Positions 1 through 9,001 of a stretch of DNA of 42,108 bases are shown piece by piece. Below the pieces are notes generated by a model. The model worked only from the letters and a program-made list of their open reading frames with translations, searched no databases and was not told where the DNA came from. The stretch comes from Flavobacterium soyangense (lineage in GTDB: Bacteria; Bacteroidota; Bacteroidia; Flavobacteriales; Flavobacteriaceae). Location of the stretch: positions 1-42,108 of the forward strand of contig NZ_JADHEC010000031.1 in the NCBI RefSeq assembly GCF_015277675.1, given 5' to 3'. Within the stretch, counting starts at the first letter, position 1. The number at the start of each line of letters is the position of its first letter. The position numbers and the translations under genes were made by a program.

Positions 1-20
1 TCAATATCTTTGGAACTCAT
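1..20 (-). CDS. Possible start of a gene running off the left edge
   Basis: On the minus strand an ATG at 20-18 opens a frame (MSSKDI...) that continues past the window edge. Only six codons are visible, so the product cannot be named. An AT-rich stretch upstream has a near match to a Bacteroidota -7 element. The call rests on position alone and may be wrong. Confidence 0.2.
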
Positions 21-52
21 AAATTTTGTTTTTTGTCACTCAAAATATATGA

Positions 53-84
53 AAAAAAGGGCTTACTTTTAAAAGTAGCCCTTT
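53..84. terminator. Hairpin terminator-like inverted repeat
   Basis: AAAGGGCT pairs with AGCCCTTT around a self-complementary ACTTTTAAAAGT core, with one bulged T and A-rich/T-rich flanks. It probably ends a transcript from outside the window on the left or insulates the LOG gene promoter. Confidence 0.55.
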
Positions 85-213
85 CTGTTTAAAAATATTA
101 ATCGGTTAGTAGTGATTATTTATATCGAAAAATCATGTGTAATCCAGCGTGCCATCATTGATTATTTAAAAAATTTCAAATAAATCTTTTACAATAAATT
201 AAATCTCGATTTA

Positions 214-242
214 TTGACAGAAAAAACAATTTTGTATCTTTA
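214..242 (+). promoter_or_regulatory. Bacteroidota promoter of the LOG-family gene
   Basis: TTG at 214-216 is followed after 18 bp by TATCTTTA at 235-242, a one-mismatch copy of the TAnnTTTG -7 element. The -7 box covers the ATG at 242, so that ATG cannot be the start. Transcription would begin close to the ATG at 251. Confidence 0.6.
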
Positions 243-250
243 TGGTAGAT

Positions 251-994
251 ATGAAAAAAACTCCACATTACAGACTTTCTAAAGACGAATCGGCATTCGT
301 TCAAGGCCCTTTGTCGCGTTTTAAGGAATTGGTTTTTACTTTCAAGGTGCAATACAACTTCATCAAAGCTTTTCGTAAAATGCACTTTATCGGGCCTTGT
401 GTGACGGTTTTTGGTTCAGCGCGGTTTGGTCCGGAAATGGATCATTATCAGGATGCAGAGAGAATAGGTGCAGCAATGGCAAAACTGGGTTTCACTATAA
501 TGACAGGCGGCGGCCCAGGAATTATGGAAGCTGCCAATAAAGGGGCTTATGAAGCCGGCGGTTATTCCGTTGGTTGTAATATTGTGCTGCCCGTGGAGCA
601 AAAACCAAATCCTTATCTTCACAAATGGATTTATATTCCCTACTTTTTTGTGCGAAAAGTAATTCTTGTGAAATATTCGTTCGCTTTTATTGTTATGCCA
701 GGAGGAATGGGAACTTTGGACGAATTGTTTGAAGCTTTGACTTTAATTCAAACCAAAATGATTGATGGATTTCCCGTTGTTATTTTTGACAAAGAATACC
801 ATAAAGATTTATGCGAACACATCGAAATGATGATACAACACGAAACCATTAGTCCTGAAGATATGGAGCTTTTGTTTGTGACTGATTCTGTTCCAGATTT
901 GGTTTCGCATATCAAGAAACACGCTATCAAAAAGTTTGGCTTAAAAAAGAAAGTTTACAAAGCCAAATGGTGGTTTGCAGAAAGCAGGAGATGA
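251..994 (+). CDS. LOG-family protein (cytokinin riboside 5'-monophosphate phosphoribohydrolase-like)
   Basis: The TIGR00730/LOG family removes ribose phosphate from nucleoside 5'-monophosphates such as N6-modified AMP. The Rossmann-like fold shows the two family signatures: GGGPGIMEAANKGA near residue 85 and PGGMGTLDE near residue 150, which form the nucleotide/phosphate pocket and include the catalytic Glu. At about 247 residues it is of the longer LOG type, with a basic C-terminal tail. I chose the ATG at 251 because the in-frame ATG at 242 lies within the -7 promoter box; this leaves almost no 5' leader. The gene seems to be monocistronic and its in vivo substrate is not evident from context. 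Confidence 0.88.
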   Translation: MKKTPHYRLSKDESAFVQGPLSRFKELVFTFKVQYNFIKAFRKMHFIGPCVTVFGSARFGPEMDHYQDAERIGAAMAKLGFTIMTGGGPGIMEAANKGAYEAGGYSVGCNIVLPVEQKPNPYLHKWIYIPYFFVRKVILVKYSFAFIVMPGGMGTLDELFEALTLIQTKMIDGFPVVIFDKEYHKDLCEHIEMMIQHETISPEDMELLFVTDSVPDLVSHIKKHAIKKFGLKKKVYKAKWWFAESRR

Positions 995-1079
995 GGAAAT
1001 TATATTTCATAGCATTCTTACAGAAAAATAATTTTAAAATCGTAACTTTAATCTTGTTTAATTGTAATTCCTATTTGCA

Positions 1080-1652
1080 ATGGATTTAAGTAAATACAAA
1101 CAAAAAAGAGATTTTGATTCTACCACCGAACCCAAAGGTGAAATAGAAAAATCGAAAGACGAACTAATTTTTGTAGTACAAAAACATGCTGCTACCCATT
1201 TACATTATGATTTTCGTCTTGAAATGGATGGACTTTTAAAAAGTTGGGCCATCCCAAAAGGGCCTTCAATGAATCCCGAAGAAAAACGACTGGCGATTAT
1301 GGTTGAAGATCATCCAATTGATTACAAGGATTTTGAAGGAACTATTCCGGAAGGGAATTATGGAGCGGGAACGGTTATTGTTTGGGATACCGGAACCTAT
1401 ACTTTAGTTGACAAACAACATACAGAAACCGTTGAAAACCAATTAAAATCCGGTTTACAAGGCGGGCATCTTAGTTTTATTCTAAACGGAGAGAAGTTGA
1501 AAGGAGAATTCGCACTTGTACGTTTAAAAGTCCTGAAAAAAAATGCGTGGCTTTTAATAAAAAAAGACGATCAATATGCGAGTGAAACTGATGTTTTAAA
1601 AAAGAATAAATCGGTTTTATCAAATTTGACTTTGGAAGAAATGGAAAAATAA
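1080..1652 (+). CDS. Stand-alone DNA ligase D-type 3'-phosphoesterase domain protein
   Basis: The whole 190-residue protein is the PE domain that in LigD trims 3' ends (3'-phosphate and 3'-ribonucleoside) during non-homologous end joining. Visible signatures are HLHYDFRLE near residue 41, WAIPKGPS near 55, EDHP..Y..FEG.IPEGNYGAG.V..WD near 76-102 and a closing LKGEFALVRL. The His, Asp and Arg of these motifs are the metal and phosphate ligands in characterised PE domains. There is no ligase or polymerase domain and no Ku gene nearby, so it either acts alone in DNA end cleaning or with partners encoded elsewhere. It converges on the DUF155 gene with only 3 bp between the stop codons. Confidence 0.85.
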   Translation: MDLSKYKQKRDFDSTTEPKGEIEKSKDELIFVVQKHAATHLHYDFRLEMDGLLKSWAIPKGPSMNPEEKRLAIMVEDHPIDYKDFEGTIPEGNYGAGTVIVWDTGTYTLVDKQHTETVENQLKSGLQGGHLSFILNGEKLKGEFALVRLKVLKKNAWLLIKKDDQYASETDVLKKNKSVLSNLTLEEMEK

Positions 1653-1655
1653 TCT

Positions 1656-2438
1656 TTAATGAAAGAATAAAGCTATTACAATTTCAATAAGAATTAAAAT
1701 GATAATAATCCATTCTAGGCGATTGCTTTCCCGAACGTTTAATACATCGGTAAAAAGAGTAAGATTATTTTCGACAATTTGCAGACGATAATCCAGATCC
1801 TTAAAACGGGGATTGATATCAAAATTAGCCTTAAGATTGCGATTCAGCAGATTGAGTTCTTCATTATCCCAAACTAAATTAGGATCGTCCAGAATATACA
1901 AATTGTCAACAATACTGTTTTTAACATTCAAAACTTTGCCTATATATTTAAGCAGGTTAGTTTTTGAAATACTTAGTTTTCCGCGATTTTCCAGCTCCAG
2001 AATATAATGTTTTGAAGACGTTATAATATCGTCTGTCAAAACCTCATAATATTCAAGCGCAACAGATTGGCCAATATTTAACATCACGATTCGCAATAAA
2101 GAAGAGTCAATTTGGGGAACGGTGACATAATCGTTTTTCACTAAAACTTTAGGTAATTTTTCATCGATAACAATTTGGTATTCCTCGCACAAATCTAAAT
2201 TAACCAATGTTGTTGCATAATTTTTTACAAATTGTATGAATTCACTTTTGGCTAGGGCATCATAATTGGCAAAAACTACCACACCATAATCAAAAACGTA
2301 TAAATAGCGGTTGTTTTCTGTAAGTGCATAAAATACTTCGGAAGTGGATCCCGAAAACACTTCGGAACGAAACTCGGAACGAAATTTTTTGATGTTAAAG
2401 GATTCGGCTATTTGTAAAGCTTCAATTTGGATTTCCAT
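1656..2438 (-). CDS. RMD1/YagE (DUF155) family membrane-anchored protein
   Basis: A 260-residue protein of the DUF155 family, related to the yeast RMD1/RMD8 proteins. It has a soluble body with the family pattern of a beta-rich N-terminal half, then a long helical region with the pairs DDPNLVWDNEEL and NPRFKDLDYRL, and ends in one hydrophobic helix (about residues 243-258) with the C terminus outside or in the membrane. The molecular role of bacterial members is unknown. A TAAATTTG -7 element lies just upstream on the minus strand. Neighbours do not suggest a pathway. Confidence 0.82.
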   Translation of the reverse strand: MEIQIEALQIAESFNIKKFRSEFRSEVFSGSTSEVFYALTENNRYLYVFDYGVVVFANYDALAKSEFIQFVKNYATTLVNLDLCEEYQIVIDEKLPKVLVKNDYVTVPQIDSSLLRIVMLNIGQSVALEYYEVLTDDIITSSKHYILELENRGKLSISKTNLLKYIGKVLNVKNSIVDNLYILDDPNLVWDNEELNLLNRNLKANFDINPRFKDLDYRLQIVENNLTLFTDVLNVRESNRLEWIIIILILIEIVIALFFH

Positions 2439-2453
2439 GAAAGACTGTTTTTA

Positions 2454-2461
2454 CAAATTTA
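2454..2461 (-). promoter_or_regulatory. -7 promoter element of the DUF155 gene
   Basis: Reads TAAATTTG on the minus strand, a perfect TAnnTTTG, 16 bp before the ATG at 2438. A TTG lies 23 bp further upstream, slightly beyond the usual spacing. Confidence 0.45.
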
Positions 2462-2565
2462 AGGAATAATGTGATTTATTTAATCAAAGTGTGATTTCAT
2501 TTTTTTTTGTCACTTTATTCGATTAAAAAAATATAACAATTTAAAGCTAAACTGTTATTTTTTCA

Positions 2566-2573
2566 TACTTTTG
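2566..2573 (+). promoter_or_regulatory. -7 promoter element of the E1 dehydrogenase gene
   Basis: TACTTTTG is a perfect TAnnTTTG element. It overlaps an in-frame TTG at 2571 that would otherwise extend the reading frame, which argues that translation starts at the ATG at 2598. No clear -33 TTG is seen. Confidence 0.5.
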
Positions 2574-2597
2574 AAGCACAACAAAAAAGCTACTTCA

Positions 2598-4574
2598 ATG
2601 ACTTTTGACAGAAAAAATCTTACCAACGAACAATTATTAGATTTATACAAAAGATTGGTAAAACCACGATTAATCGAAGAAAAAATGTTGATTCTTATCC
2701 GTCAAGGAAAAGTTACCAAATGGTTTTCCGGAATAGGTCAGGAAGCTATTTCTGTGGGAGTTACGGCTGTTTTGGATAATGATGAATACATTTTACCAAT
2801 GCACCGAAACTTGGGTGTTTTCACAGGAAGAGATATTCCTTTGTACCGACTTTTTTCGCAATGGCAAGGCAAAGCCAATGGGTTTACCAAAGGACGTGAC
2901 CGCAGTTTTCATTTTGGAACACAGCAATATAAAATTATTGGAATGATTTCGCATTTGGGTCCGCAATTGGGTGTTGCCGACGGAATTGCTTTGGCGAACA
3001 AACTGCAGCATAACGGGAAAATAACTGCCGTTTTCACTGGCGAAGGAGCAACGAGCGAAGGTGATTTTCACGAAGCCTTGAATATTGCCGCCGTTTGGGA
3101 ATTGCCTGTAATGTTCATCATCGAAAACAATGGTTATGGATTATCTACTCCAACAGACGAACAATTTCGTTGCGAAAACCTAGCCGATAAAGGCATTGGT
3201 TACGGAATGGAGAGCCATATTATCGATGGAAATAATATTCTTGAAGTCTATAACAAATTATCGGAATTGAAAACTTCAATGATTTTGAATCCGCGTCCTG
3301 TTTTATTGGAATTTAAAACCTTTAGAATGCGCGGACACGAAGAGGCGAGTGGCACCAAATATGTTCCTTCAGCCTTAATGGATACTTGGGCCATTAAAGA
3401 TCCGGTGGAGAATTACAGGAAATTTTTATCGGATAACGGAATTCTTTCAGATGATTTTGACACAAATTTGCGAAGTGAAATCAAGACAGAAATTGATGAA
3501 AGTCTGGCTCTAGCCAATGCTGAACCAGAGATTGAAGCTACTTATGAAGGAGAATTATATGATGTTTATAAACCTTTTGAATATCAAGCAGTTAATCCTT
3601 CTGAAGAAATAAAAAATATTCGTTTTATAGATGCTATTTCCAGCAGTTTAAGACAATCAATGGAGCGGTATGAAAACTTGGTAATGATGGGTCAGGACAT
3701 CGCCGAATATGGAGGCGCTTTTAAGATAACGGATGGATTTGTGGCACAGTTTGGTAAAGAACGTGTTCGCAACACACCAATTTGTGAAAGTGCAGTCGTT
3801 TCGGCAGGAATGGGCTTGTCTATCAACGGATATAAAGCAATTGTCGAAATGCAATTTGCTGATTTTGTTTCGACTGGATTCAATCCAATAGTCAATTTAT
3901 TGGCAAAAAATCATTACCGTTGGCAGGAAAAAGCCGATGTCGTGGTTCGAATGCCTTGCGGTGGCGGAACTCAAGCAGGCCCTTTTCATTCGCAAACCAA
4001 TGAAGCCTGGTTTACCAAAACTCCAGGGTTGAAAGTGGTTTATCCCGCATTTCCTTATGATGCCAAAGGATTGTTGAATGAATCCATCAATGATCCCAAT
4101 CCGGTGTTATTTTTTGAACATAAACAATTGTATCGCATTGTTTACCAAGATGTTCCAACTGATTATTACACGATTCCTTTAGGGAAAGCCGCTTTGTTGA
4201 AAGAGGGAAATCAGGTTACGATTATTGCCTTTGGCGCTGCGGTGCATTGGGCTTTGGAAACTTTAGCCAAGAATACTGAAATATCGGCTGATTTATTGGA
4301 TTTAAGAACCTTGCAACCTTTGGATACAGATGCCATTTATGCTTCTGTAAAGAAGACGGGGAGAGCGATTATTTATCAGGAAGATTCTTTGTTTGGTGGT
4401 GTTGCCAGTGATATTTCTGCCCTGATTATGGAAAATTGTTTCAAATTTCTCGATGCTCCGGTAAAACGTGTTGCGAGTTTAGACAGCCCGATTCCGTTTA
4501 CAAAAGCCCTGGAAGATCAGTATTTGCCGAAAGGAAGATTTGAGGCAGCGTTAAAGGATTTGTTGAATCATTAA
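2598..4574 (+). CDS. Fused E1 alpha/beta subunit of a 2-oxoacid dehydrogenase (branched-chain type)
   Basis: Thiamine-diphosphate enzyme that decarboxylates 2-oxoacids and reductively acylates the lipoyl arm of E2. The first half is E1-alpha: substrate/TPP pocket GMISHLGPQLGVADG and the TPP-Mg motif starting GEGATSEGDFHEA and closing with ENNGYG. The second half is E1-beta: GQDIAEYGGAFKITDG, then ESAVVSAGMG and a transketolase C-terminal domain. Fusion of both subunits in a chain of about 660 residues is common in Flavobacteriia and the protein is usually annotated as 2-oxoisovalerate dehydrogenase. I chose the ATG at 2598 over an upstream TTG that sits in the -7 box. E2 and E3 are not in the window. 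Confidence 0.9.
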   Translation: MTFDRKNLTNEQLLDLYKRLVKPRLIEEKMLILIRQGKVTKWFSGIGQEAISVGVTAVLDNDEYILPMHRNLGVFTGRDIPLYRLFSQWQGKANGFTKGRDRSFHFGTQQYKIIGMISHLGPQLGVADGIALANKLQHNGKITAVFTGEGATSEGDFHEALNIAAVWELPVMFIIENNGYGLSTPTDEQFRCENLADKGIGYGMESHIIDGNNILEVYNKLSELKTSMILNPRPVLLEFKTFRMRGHEEASGTKYVPSALMDTWAIKDPVENYRKFLSDNGILSDDFDTNLRSEIKTEIDESLALANAEPEIEATYEGELYDVYKPFEYQAVNPSEEIKNIRFIDAISSSLRQSMERYENLVMMGQDIAEYGGAFKITDGFVAQFGKERVRNTPICESAVVSAGMGLSINGYKAIVEMQFADFVSTGFNPIVNLLAKNHYRWQEKADVVVRMPCGGGTQAGPFHSQTNEAWFTKTPGLKVVYPAFPYDAKGLLNESINDPNPVLFFEHKQLYRIVYQDVPTDYYTIPLGKAALLKEGNQVTIIAFGAAVHWALETLAKNTEISADLLDLRTLQPLDTDAIYASVKKTGRAIIYQEDSLFGGVASDISALIMENCFKFLDAPVKRVASLDSPIPFTKALEDQYLPKGRFEAALKDLLNH

Positions 4575-4609
4575 AGGTTTTATTCAAGAATTATTGTATT
4601 ATAAATGAG

Positions 4610-4776
4610 CTATAACCCGTTGGGATGGGTGAAATTAATAAAAATTTCAATAAATCGATTCAATAAGAAATTAAACCACATAGAACAATAGAAAAAAAAT
4701 ATAGATTTATTTGTAAATCAACACAGAATCTATGTGGTTAAAAAATCGAATTACACCCAATGAGTTGATGTATAGC
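4610..4776. repeat. Short element with nested inverted repeats (MITE/REP-like)
   Basis: The gap between the E1 gene and the R-M locus holds an imperfect outer inverted repeat: CTATAACCCGTT...GGGTGAAATT at 4610-4636 against AATTACACCC...TATAG at 4749-4776. Inside it lies a perfect 11-bp pair, AACCACATAGA at 4674-4684 and TCTATGTGGTT at 4729-4739. No reading frame is present. Related motifs with ACCACATAGA...TCTATGTGGT are, as I recall, dispersed in Flavobacterium genomes, but copy number here cannot be checked. Confidence 0.5.
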
Positions 4777-4854
4777 AATATAACTTCTATTCTCATTTTA
4801 GCAGCTGTTTAATTAAACTTATTATCTACTTCAAATTATTATTTCAACCATAAA

Positions 4855-7548
4855 TTACAAAGCTCCAATAATATCTAAAAAATTTTTGGCAGTATAGCAA
4901 CCCTCTACATTTTTACTTTCATAAACCATAAAGTATTTGTAGTTCTCTCCTGATTTTTCAGCCCATTTTTTTCCTAAAACATTCTTTGCTTTACTTTCAT
5001 CATTATCTAGAAAATCGCCTTTGGTTTCCACTAAAATGATGTTTTGTTTTTGTGTATAAAGAATGAAATCCGGGTAATGATTGTTGCTAAAACCGTTTAA
5101 GTAAAATCCTTTGTCTTTGGTTACTGAATTCCTGTGCCAAAACAAAACATTTTCCTGTGCAGCAATATCCATTATTAAACGTTGCTCAAAATTATTCATA
5201 TCTCCTTCACGTTCGTAAAGTGATTTGTCAATTTTTGCTCCTTCTTTGGTGTGAATTAATGTTTCCTTGAACTTGAAAGTTGGTTTCACAATGATTTTAT
5301 TGGTATCCAATAATCTACTGAATTCTTCTTTGGCGTGTTGGTTTGACAATTCTAAAATCTTGGATTTTATTTTGTAAACATAATTATATTCATTGTTTAC
5401 CGCATCAATTATCTCTTCTGTAGAGAATTCACTAAAGATACGCTCGATGTATTTCTTGATTTCTTGTTCGGCAATTGGTGTCATATTGCCAATTTTACCC
5501 ACCATAATACTAGCGATGTCTTTGACTTGCTTTTCTTTTGGTTTGGCAACAATGGTATCAATTAATATTTTTTTGGCTTGCACACTAAATTTAGAAATTA
5601 TGGCATCTTTTCGAACTTCATCGTAATCGACTTTTACAATTTCGGCACTAACACTGTTAAAATCAATATCAATATCTTTTGAAGACAATTTAAATGTGCT
5701 TAATAACTGATCTCTATTCAAGAAAACTTCGCCTTGACTTAACTCATCAAAAACTAATTCCCGACTTAACACATCGGTTTCTAATTTTTTATAAAATTGT
5801 GGTAACTCAATATTTTCTGCTACTTGATGAAAGTGATCTACGATTTTGTAACGCTTTGGTTCTTTTCCCATTTCTCTTAAAAGGTATTCGGTACTATCTC
5901 CTGTATCTTGGGTTAATCTTGTCTCAAAAACAGCTCCTTGTTCAATTGCTTTTTGCGTAATTTGATTTATAGTTGAATTTGCTACTGGAACAAATTCTGT
6001 TGCCGTAGGATCAAATTCAATTGCGCCAACATTGATATTTGTAATGTCATTATCATCAAATTGTCCGTTGGTTTTGTCTTCTTCTGACGAACCAAATAAA
6101 TCTCTGTTTAAAGCTTCTTTGTCTGATATTGGTGCAGCAGTATTTTCACTGACAATTTCTTCGGCATAATAATCTTTGTTACTAAAACCTGCATCTTGTA
6201 ATCCTCTGACAATATTGTCTAATGTTTCGTTAAATTTGGCGGAAGCCGTTAAAACAAAAGATAAATTCAATAATGGTTCTTTGTGCTTTAATACATAAGG
6301 CTGACGTAAAACTCTACCTAAAATTTGTTCCACTTCGACTGCCGATGATTTGTCTGCCAATGATGCCAAAATATAGGCAAATGGACAATCCCAACCTTCT
6401 TTTAAAGCATTGATGGTTATGATGTATCGAACAGGACATTTTTCGTCCATTAAATCAATTCCTTTTAATTCGTCTAAACCACTTACTTTGATTTTGATTT
6501 GTTCTTCGGGAATTTTTAACTCGATCAGTTTTTCTTTAATCTTGATGTAGGTTGTATTGTCGCTTCCTTTGATGTTGGATTGCGCCTGGAATAAAATAAT
6601 GGGTCTTATTTTTTTTCCACCCTCTAAACTTTCTTGTATTGCCAGTTGTTCTAACTGTCTTTGTAAATGTAATGCACTATTGATTACTTCTTCTTTTCGG
6701 CTATGGTTGTAAACAATAACGGGTAGTTTTACCATGTGCTCTTTTTTCAGTTCAATAGCATTGACATAACTTACAATATTGCTATTCTTTTTAGGTGTAG
6801 CGGTTAAATCTAACACAAATGACGGATTCAAATTTTGAAGCATTTCTACACTCAAATCACTTTCGGCATTATGGCTTTCATCGACAATAACCAACGGATT
6901 TAGGCTTCTTATAATATTGATTAAAGCACTTTCGTCTGTGTCCGGCAGAACCAAATTTTGCTCCACAACGGTATCTCTAAAAGCTTCTAATGAACCGTTT
7001 TGTTGGTATATTTTTCGGTCGTCTTTTTTCTTGGAATTTATTCGTAAACTGCTAAAATTGAAAACAAAAATGTTTAATTGTTCTGAAACTGATGTTGGGT
7101 TAAAATTAGCTCCTTGCAACAAACTTTCTTTTTCGTACACTTCAACACTATGATTGAATAAGGTGTTTAATTTTTGACGATACGGATGGGATGAATCCGA
7201 TAGACTAGAGGCGGTTTGTTGTAATAAATTGCTCCAAGGCACTAGCCAAACAACTGCTTTTGGGCGGCTACTGTCATAAGTGCTGAAAATAGAATGTATG
7301 GCGTTGCAGGCAATAAATGTTTTTCCTCCGGCTGTTGGTACTTTTATGGCAATGTGCGGGGTGTTGAGAATGTTGTCTTTGTAGGGCACCATTCCGCTGT
7401 ATGTTCCGTCAAGTTTTAATTCGTAAGGACCAACTTTGTCTTCCCAATAGTGTTTGAAAGCTGTTGCGGGTTTAGAATACTTTTGCAAGTATTCTAAAAA
7501 TAATTCTAAATCTGTGATTACTTGTTGCTGGTAGGATTTTAACTCCAT
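4855..7548 (-). CDS. res: Type III restriction enzyme, helicase/endonuclease (Res) subunit
   Basis: Translocates on DNA and cleaves it together with the Mod subunit of a type III R-M system. The SF2 helicase motifs are in order: Walker A PTAGGKT (71-77), DESH box (223-226), motif III-like LTATPK (248-253), the type III ALKEGWDCP (381-389) and motif VI-like EQILGRVLRQP (407-417). The C-terminal PD-(D/E)xK nuclease is visible as YPDFILY (about 825) followed by ILVETKGD (about 838-845). At 897 residues it looks full length. It is the last gene of the minus-strand mod-to-res set, separated from mod by three accessory genes, an unusual arrangement because mod and res are usually adjacent. Confidence 0.92.
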   Translation of the reverse strand: MELKSYQQQVITDLELFLEYLQKYSKPATAFKHYWEDKVGPYELKLDGTYSGMVPYKDNILNTPHIAIKVPTAGGKTFIACNAIHSIFSTYDSSRPKAVVWLVPWSNLLQQTASSLSDSSHPYRQKLNTLFNHSVEVYEKESLLQGANFNPTSVSEQLNIFVFNFSSLRINSKKKDDRKIYQQNGSLEAFRDTVVEQNLVLPDTDESALINIIRSLNPLVIVDESHNAESDLSVEMLQNLNPSFVLDLTATPKKNSNIVSYVNAIELKKEHMVKLPVIVYNHSRKEEVINSALHLQRQLEQLAIQESLEGGKKIRPIILFQAQSNIKGSDNTTYIKIKEKLIELKIPEEQIKIKVSGLDELKGIDLMDEKCPVRYIITINALKEGWDCPFAYILASLADKSSAVEVEQILGRVLRQPYVLKHKEPLLNLSFVLTASAKFNETLDNIVRGLQDAGFSNKDYYAEEIVSENTAAPISDKEALNRDLFGSSEEDKTNGQFDDNDITNINVGAIEFDPTATEFVPVANSTINQITQKAIEQGAVFETRLTQDTGDSTEYLLREMGKEPKRYKIVDHFHQVAENIELPQFYKKLETDVLSRELVFDELSQGEVFLNRDQLLSTFKLSSKDIDIDFNSVSAEIVKVDYDEVRKDAIISKFSVQAKKILIDTIVAKPKEKQVKDIASIMVGKIGNMTPIAEQEIKKYIERIFSEFSTEEIIDAVNNEYNYVYKIKSKILELSNQHAKEEFSRLLDTNKIIVKPTFKFKETLIHTKEGAKIDKSLYEREGDMNNFEQRLIMDIAAQENVLFWHRNSVTKDKGFYLNGFSNNHYPDFILYTQKQNIILVETKGDFLDNDESKAKNVLGKKWAEKSGENYKYFMVYESKNVEGCYTAKNFLDIIGAL

Positions 7549-7555
7549 TTTTTTT

Positions 7556-7597
7556 TAATTATGAATTATGAATTATGAATTATGAATTATGAATTAT
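7556..7597. repeat. Heptamer array (ATGAATT)n, left flank of four-helix-bundle copy 1
   Basis: About five tandem copies of a 7-bp unit, ATGAATT on the plus strand. The last codons and stop of the four-helix-bundle gene lie inside it. The opposite flank at 7941-7970 carries the reverse-complement unit (AACTCAT/AATTCAT), so the gene is enclosed by inverted arrays. Confidence 0.8.
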
Positions 7598-7943
7598 TTT
7601 GTTTGGTGCTTATTATAATACTTTTTAGAATTTTCAAAAGTTCAGTAGCATCTGAATGTATCGATAAAAATTCAACTTCATTTATATAAAAGGTTTCTTT
7701 TAATAATTCTAACCAATATAGTGTTTCATCGCATTCTTTTTGAGAAATAGACAATTTATGAATAAAATCGGCTTTGCTTTGCCCATTTATAGCTTCTCGT
7801 ACATTAGCACCTATCGAAGTGCCAGATCGCAAGAGTTGTTTACTCAATACATATTCCTTTTTTTCAAGAACAATGTATTGATACAACTTCACAATTCTAA
7901 TAGCAAACAAAAAGCTTTTGTTTTTAATAATACTTTCACTCAT
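7587..7943 (-). CDS. Four-helix-bundle protein, copy 1 (23S rRNA intervening-sequence / S23 family)
   Basis: A 118-residue all-helical protein of the family first seen in 23S rRNA intervening sequences (PF05635) and related in fold to the Avd accessory protein of diversity-generating retroelements. The signature region is LLRSGTSIGANVREAINGQSK-like followed by the KADFIHKLSISQKECDE helix and an ETLYWLELL helix. The function of stand-alone members is unknown; basic, nucleic-acid-binding pentamers are described for Avd. It is 116/118 identical to the copy at 8990-9346 (N8/K and E66/K-type changes). The start and stop codons both lie in flanking heptamer arrays. No retroelement reverse transcriptase or 23S rRNA gene is in the window. 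Confidence 0.85.
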   Translation of the reverse strand: MSESIIKNKSFLFAIRIVKLYQYIVLEKKEYVLSKQLLRSGTSIGANVREAINGQSKADFIHKLSISQKECDETLYWLELLKETFYINEVEFLSIHSDATELLKILKSIIISTKQNNS

Positions 7944-7970
7944 AACTCATAACTAATAATTCATAATTAT
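7941..7970. repeat. Heptamer array (AACTCAT/AATTCAT)n between rhuM and four-helix-bundle copy 1
   Basis: About four copies of the 7-bp unit in the orientation opposite to the array at 7556-7597. It contains the ATG of the four-helix-bundle gene and the TAA of rhuM. Confidence 0.75.
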
Positions 7971-8959
7971 TCCCCTTTTTCCAATCCCTTGACCACTTTA
8001 TCAAAATCGGAAATAATCTTCTGTGTTTTGTTAAAGGTGTCGTATTCTTTTATGGCTTTTTTATCAGCCTGTATTTTAGAAATTACGCCTTTTCCTTGTA
8101 AAATTTTATAATCGTTAAAAGAAAGGAACTTGTTTACACTTGTCGCCAGTTGCTCCATTGTAAAGGTATTTTGTCTTTCTATCAATCCTTCGATATAATC
8201 GAAATAACTTGTTATGCTGCGCTCTAATTGCCGTATCTCTTTTTCCTCCAAATAATTTTTGGCAATAATTACATCTTGTTTTAAAACTCGACCTTCCGGT
8301 CCGTTTTTCCAAGAGGTCAATCCCATTTTTTCTTTTTTGCTATTGGCCGTTTTAAATATGATTTCGGCTGCTGTTTTGCCTGTTATTGCGAAATGAAATT
8401 TGTTTTGTACAATGGCGTAGAAGTTTTTTGATATTTCAGAATTCTTGTCATAATCTATACAACACTCTGCAAAAATATCGGTTACTTGCTGGTATATTCT
8501 TCTTTCGCTGGCACGAATGGAACGTACTCTTTGTAATAACTCCTTGAAATAATCTTTGCCAAAAAGTGTTTGACCTTGTTTTAGTCTATCATCGTCCAGC
8601 ACAAATCCTTTTACAATATATTCTTTCAAGGCTTGGGTTGCCCATATCCTAAACTGTGTCGCTTTGGTAGAATTTACTCTATATCCCACCGATATAATAG
8701 CATCAAGATTGTAATATTTTTGAGTTCTTGATACTAATCTTTCGCCTTCTTTTTGAACTTGTAAAATTTCTTTACAAGTTGCCTCTTGGACTAATTCGCC
8801 CGATTCAAAAATGTTTTTTAAATGAACCGTTATATTTTGAGGTGTGCTATCAAATAATAACCCCATCGATTTTTGAGTAACCCAAACCGATTCATTTTCT
8901 AACAAAACATCAATCCTAACGGCTCCGCTTGGTGCTGTGTATAATATAAATTCTGTCAT
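7967..8959 (-). CDS. rhuM: RhuM family protein
   Basis: A 330-residue member of the virulence RhuM family (PF13310). The N-terminal part resembles a KilA-N/Bro-like DNA-binding fold: VWVTQKSMGLLFDSTPQNITV, then NIFESGEL, YYNLDAIISVGYRVNS and FRIWATQALKEYIVKGF, the family hallmark. A helical C-terminal half follows, with a long coiled stretch near residues 235-290. Members frequently sit in restriction-modification and defence islands, as here between mod and res, but their biochemical role is not established. It is flanked on both sides by a copy of the four-helix-bundle cassette. The sequence appears intact. Confidence 0.88.
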   Translation of the reverse strand: MTEFILYTAPSGAVRIDVLLENESVWVTQKSMGLLFDSTPQNITVHLKNIFESGELVQEATCKEILQVQKEGERLVSRTQKYYNLDAIISVGYRVNSTKATQFRIWATQALKEYIVKGFVLDDDRLKQGQTLFGKDYFKELLQRVRSIRASERRIYQQVTDIFAECCIDYDKNSEISKNFYAIVQNKFHFAITGKTAAEIIFKTANSKKEKMGLTSWKNGPEGRVLKQDVIIAKNYLEEKEIRQLERSITSYFDYIEGLIERQNTFTMEQLATSVNKFLSFNDYKILQGKGVISKIQADKKAIKEYDTFNKTQKIISDFDKVVKGLEKGE

Positions 8960-8965
8960 AGTTTT

Positions 8966-9001
8966 GAGTTATGAATTATGAATTATGAATTATGAATTAT
9001 T
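8966..9001. repeat. Heptamer array (ATGAATT)n, left flank of four-helix-bundle copy 2
   Basis: About four to five copies of the same 7-bp unit and orientation as 7556-7597. Together with the array starting at 9342 it encloses the second four-helix-bundle gene. Confidence 0.8.

Noticed and set aside
176..385. Minus-strand frame of 69 codons over the LOG gene start
   Set aside because: It lies over the promoter and 5' part of the LOG gene on the other strand and has no recognisable product.
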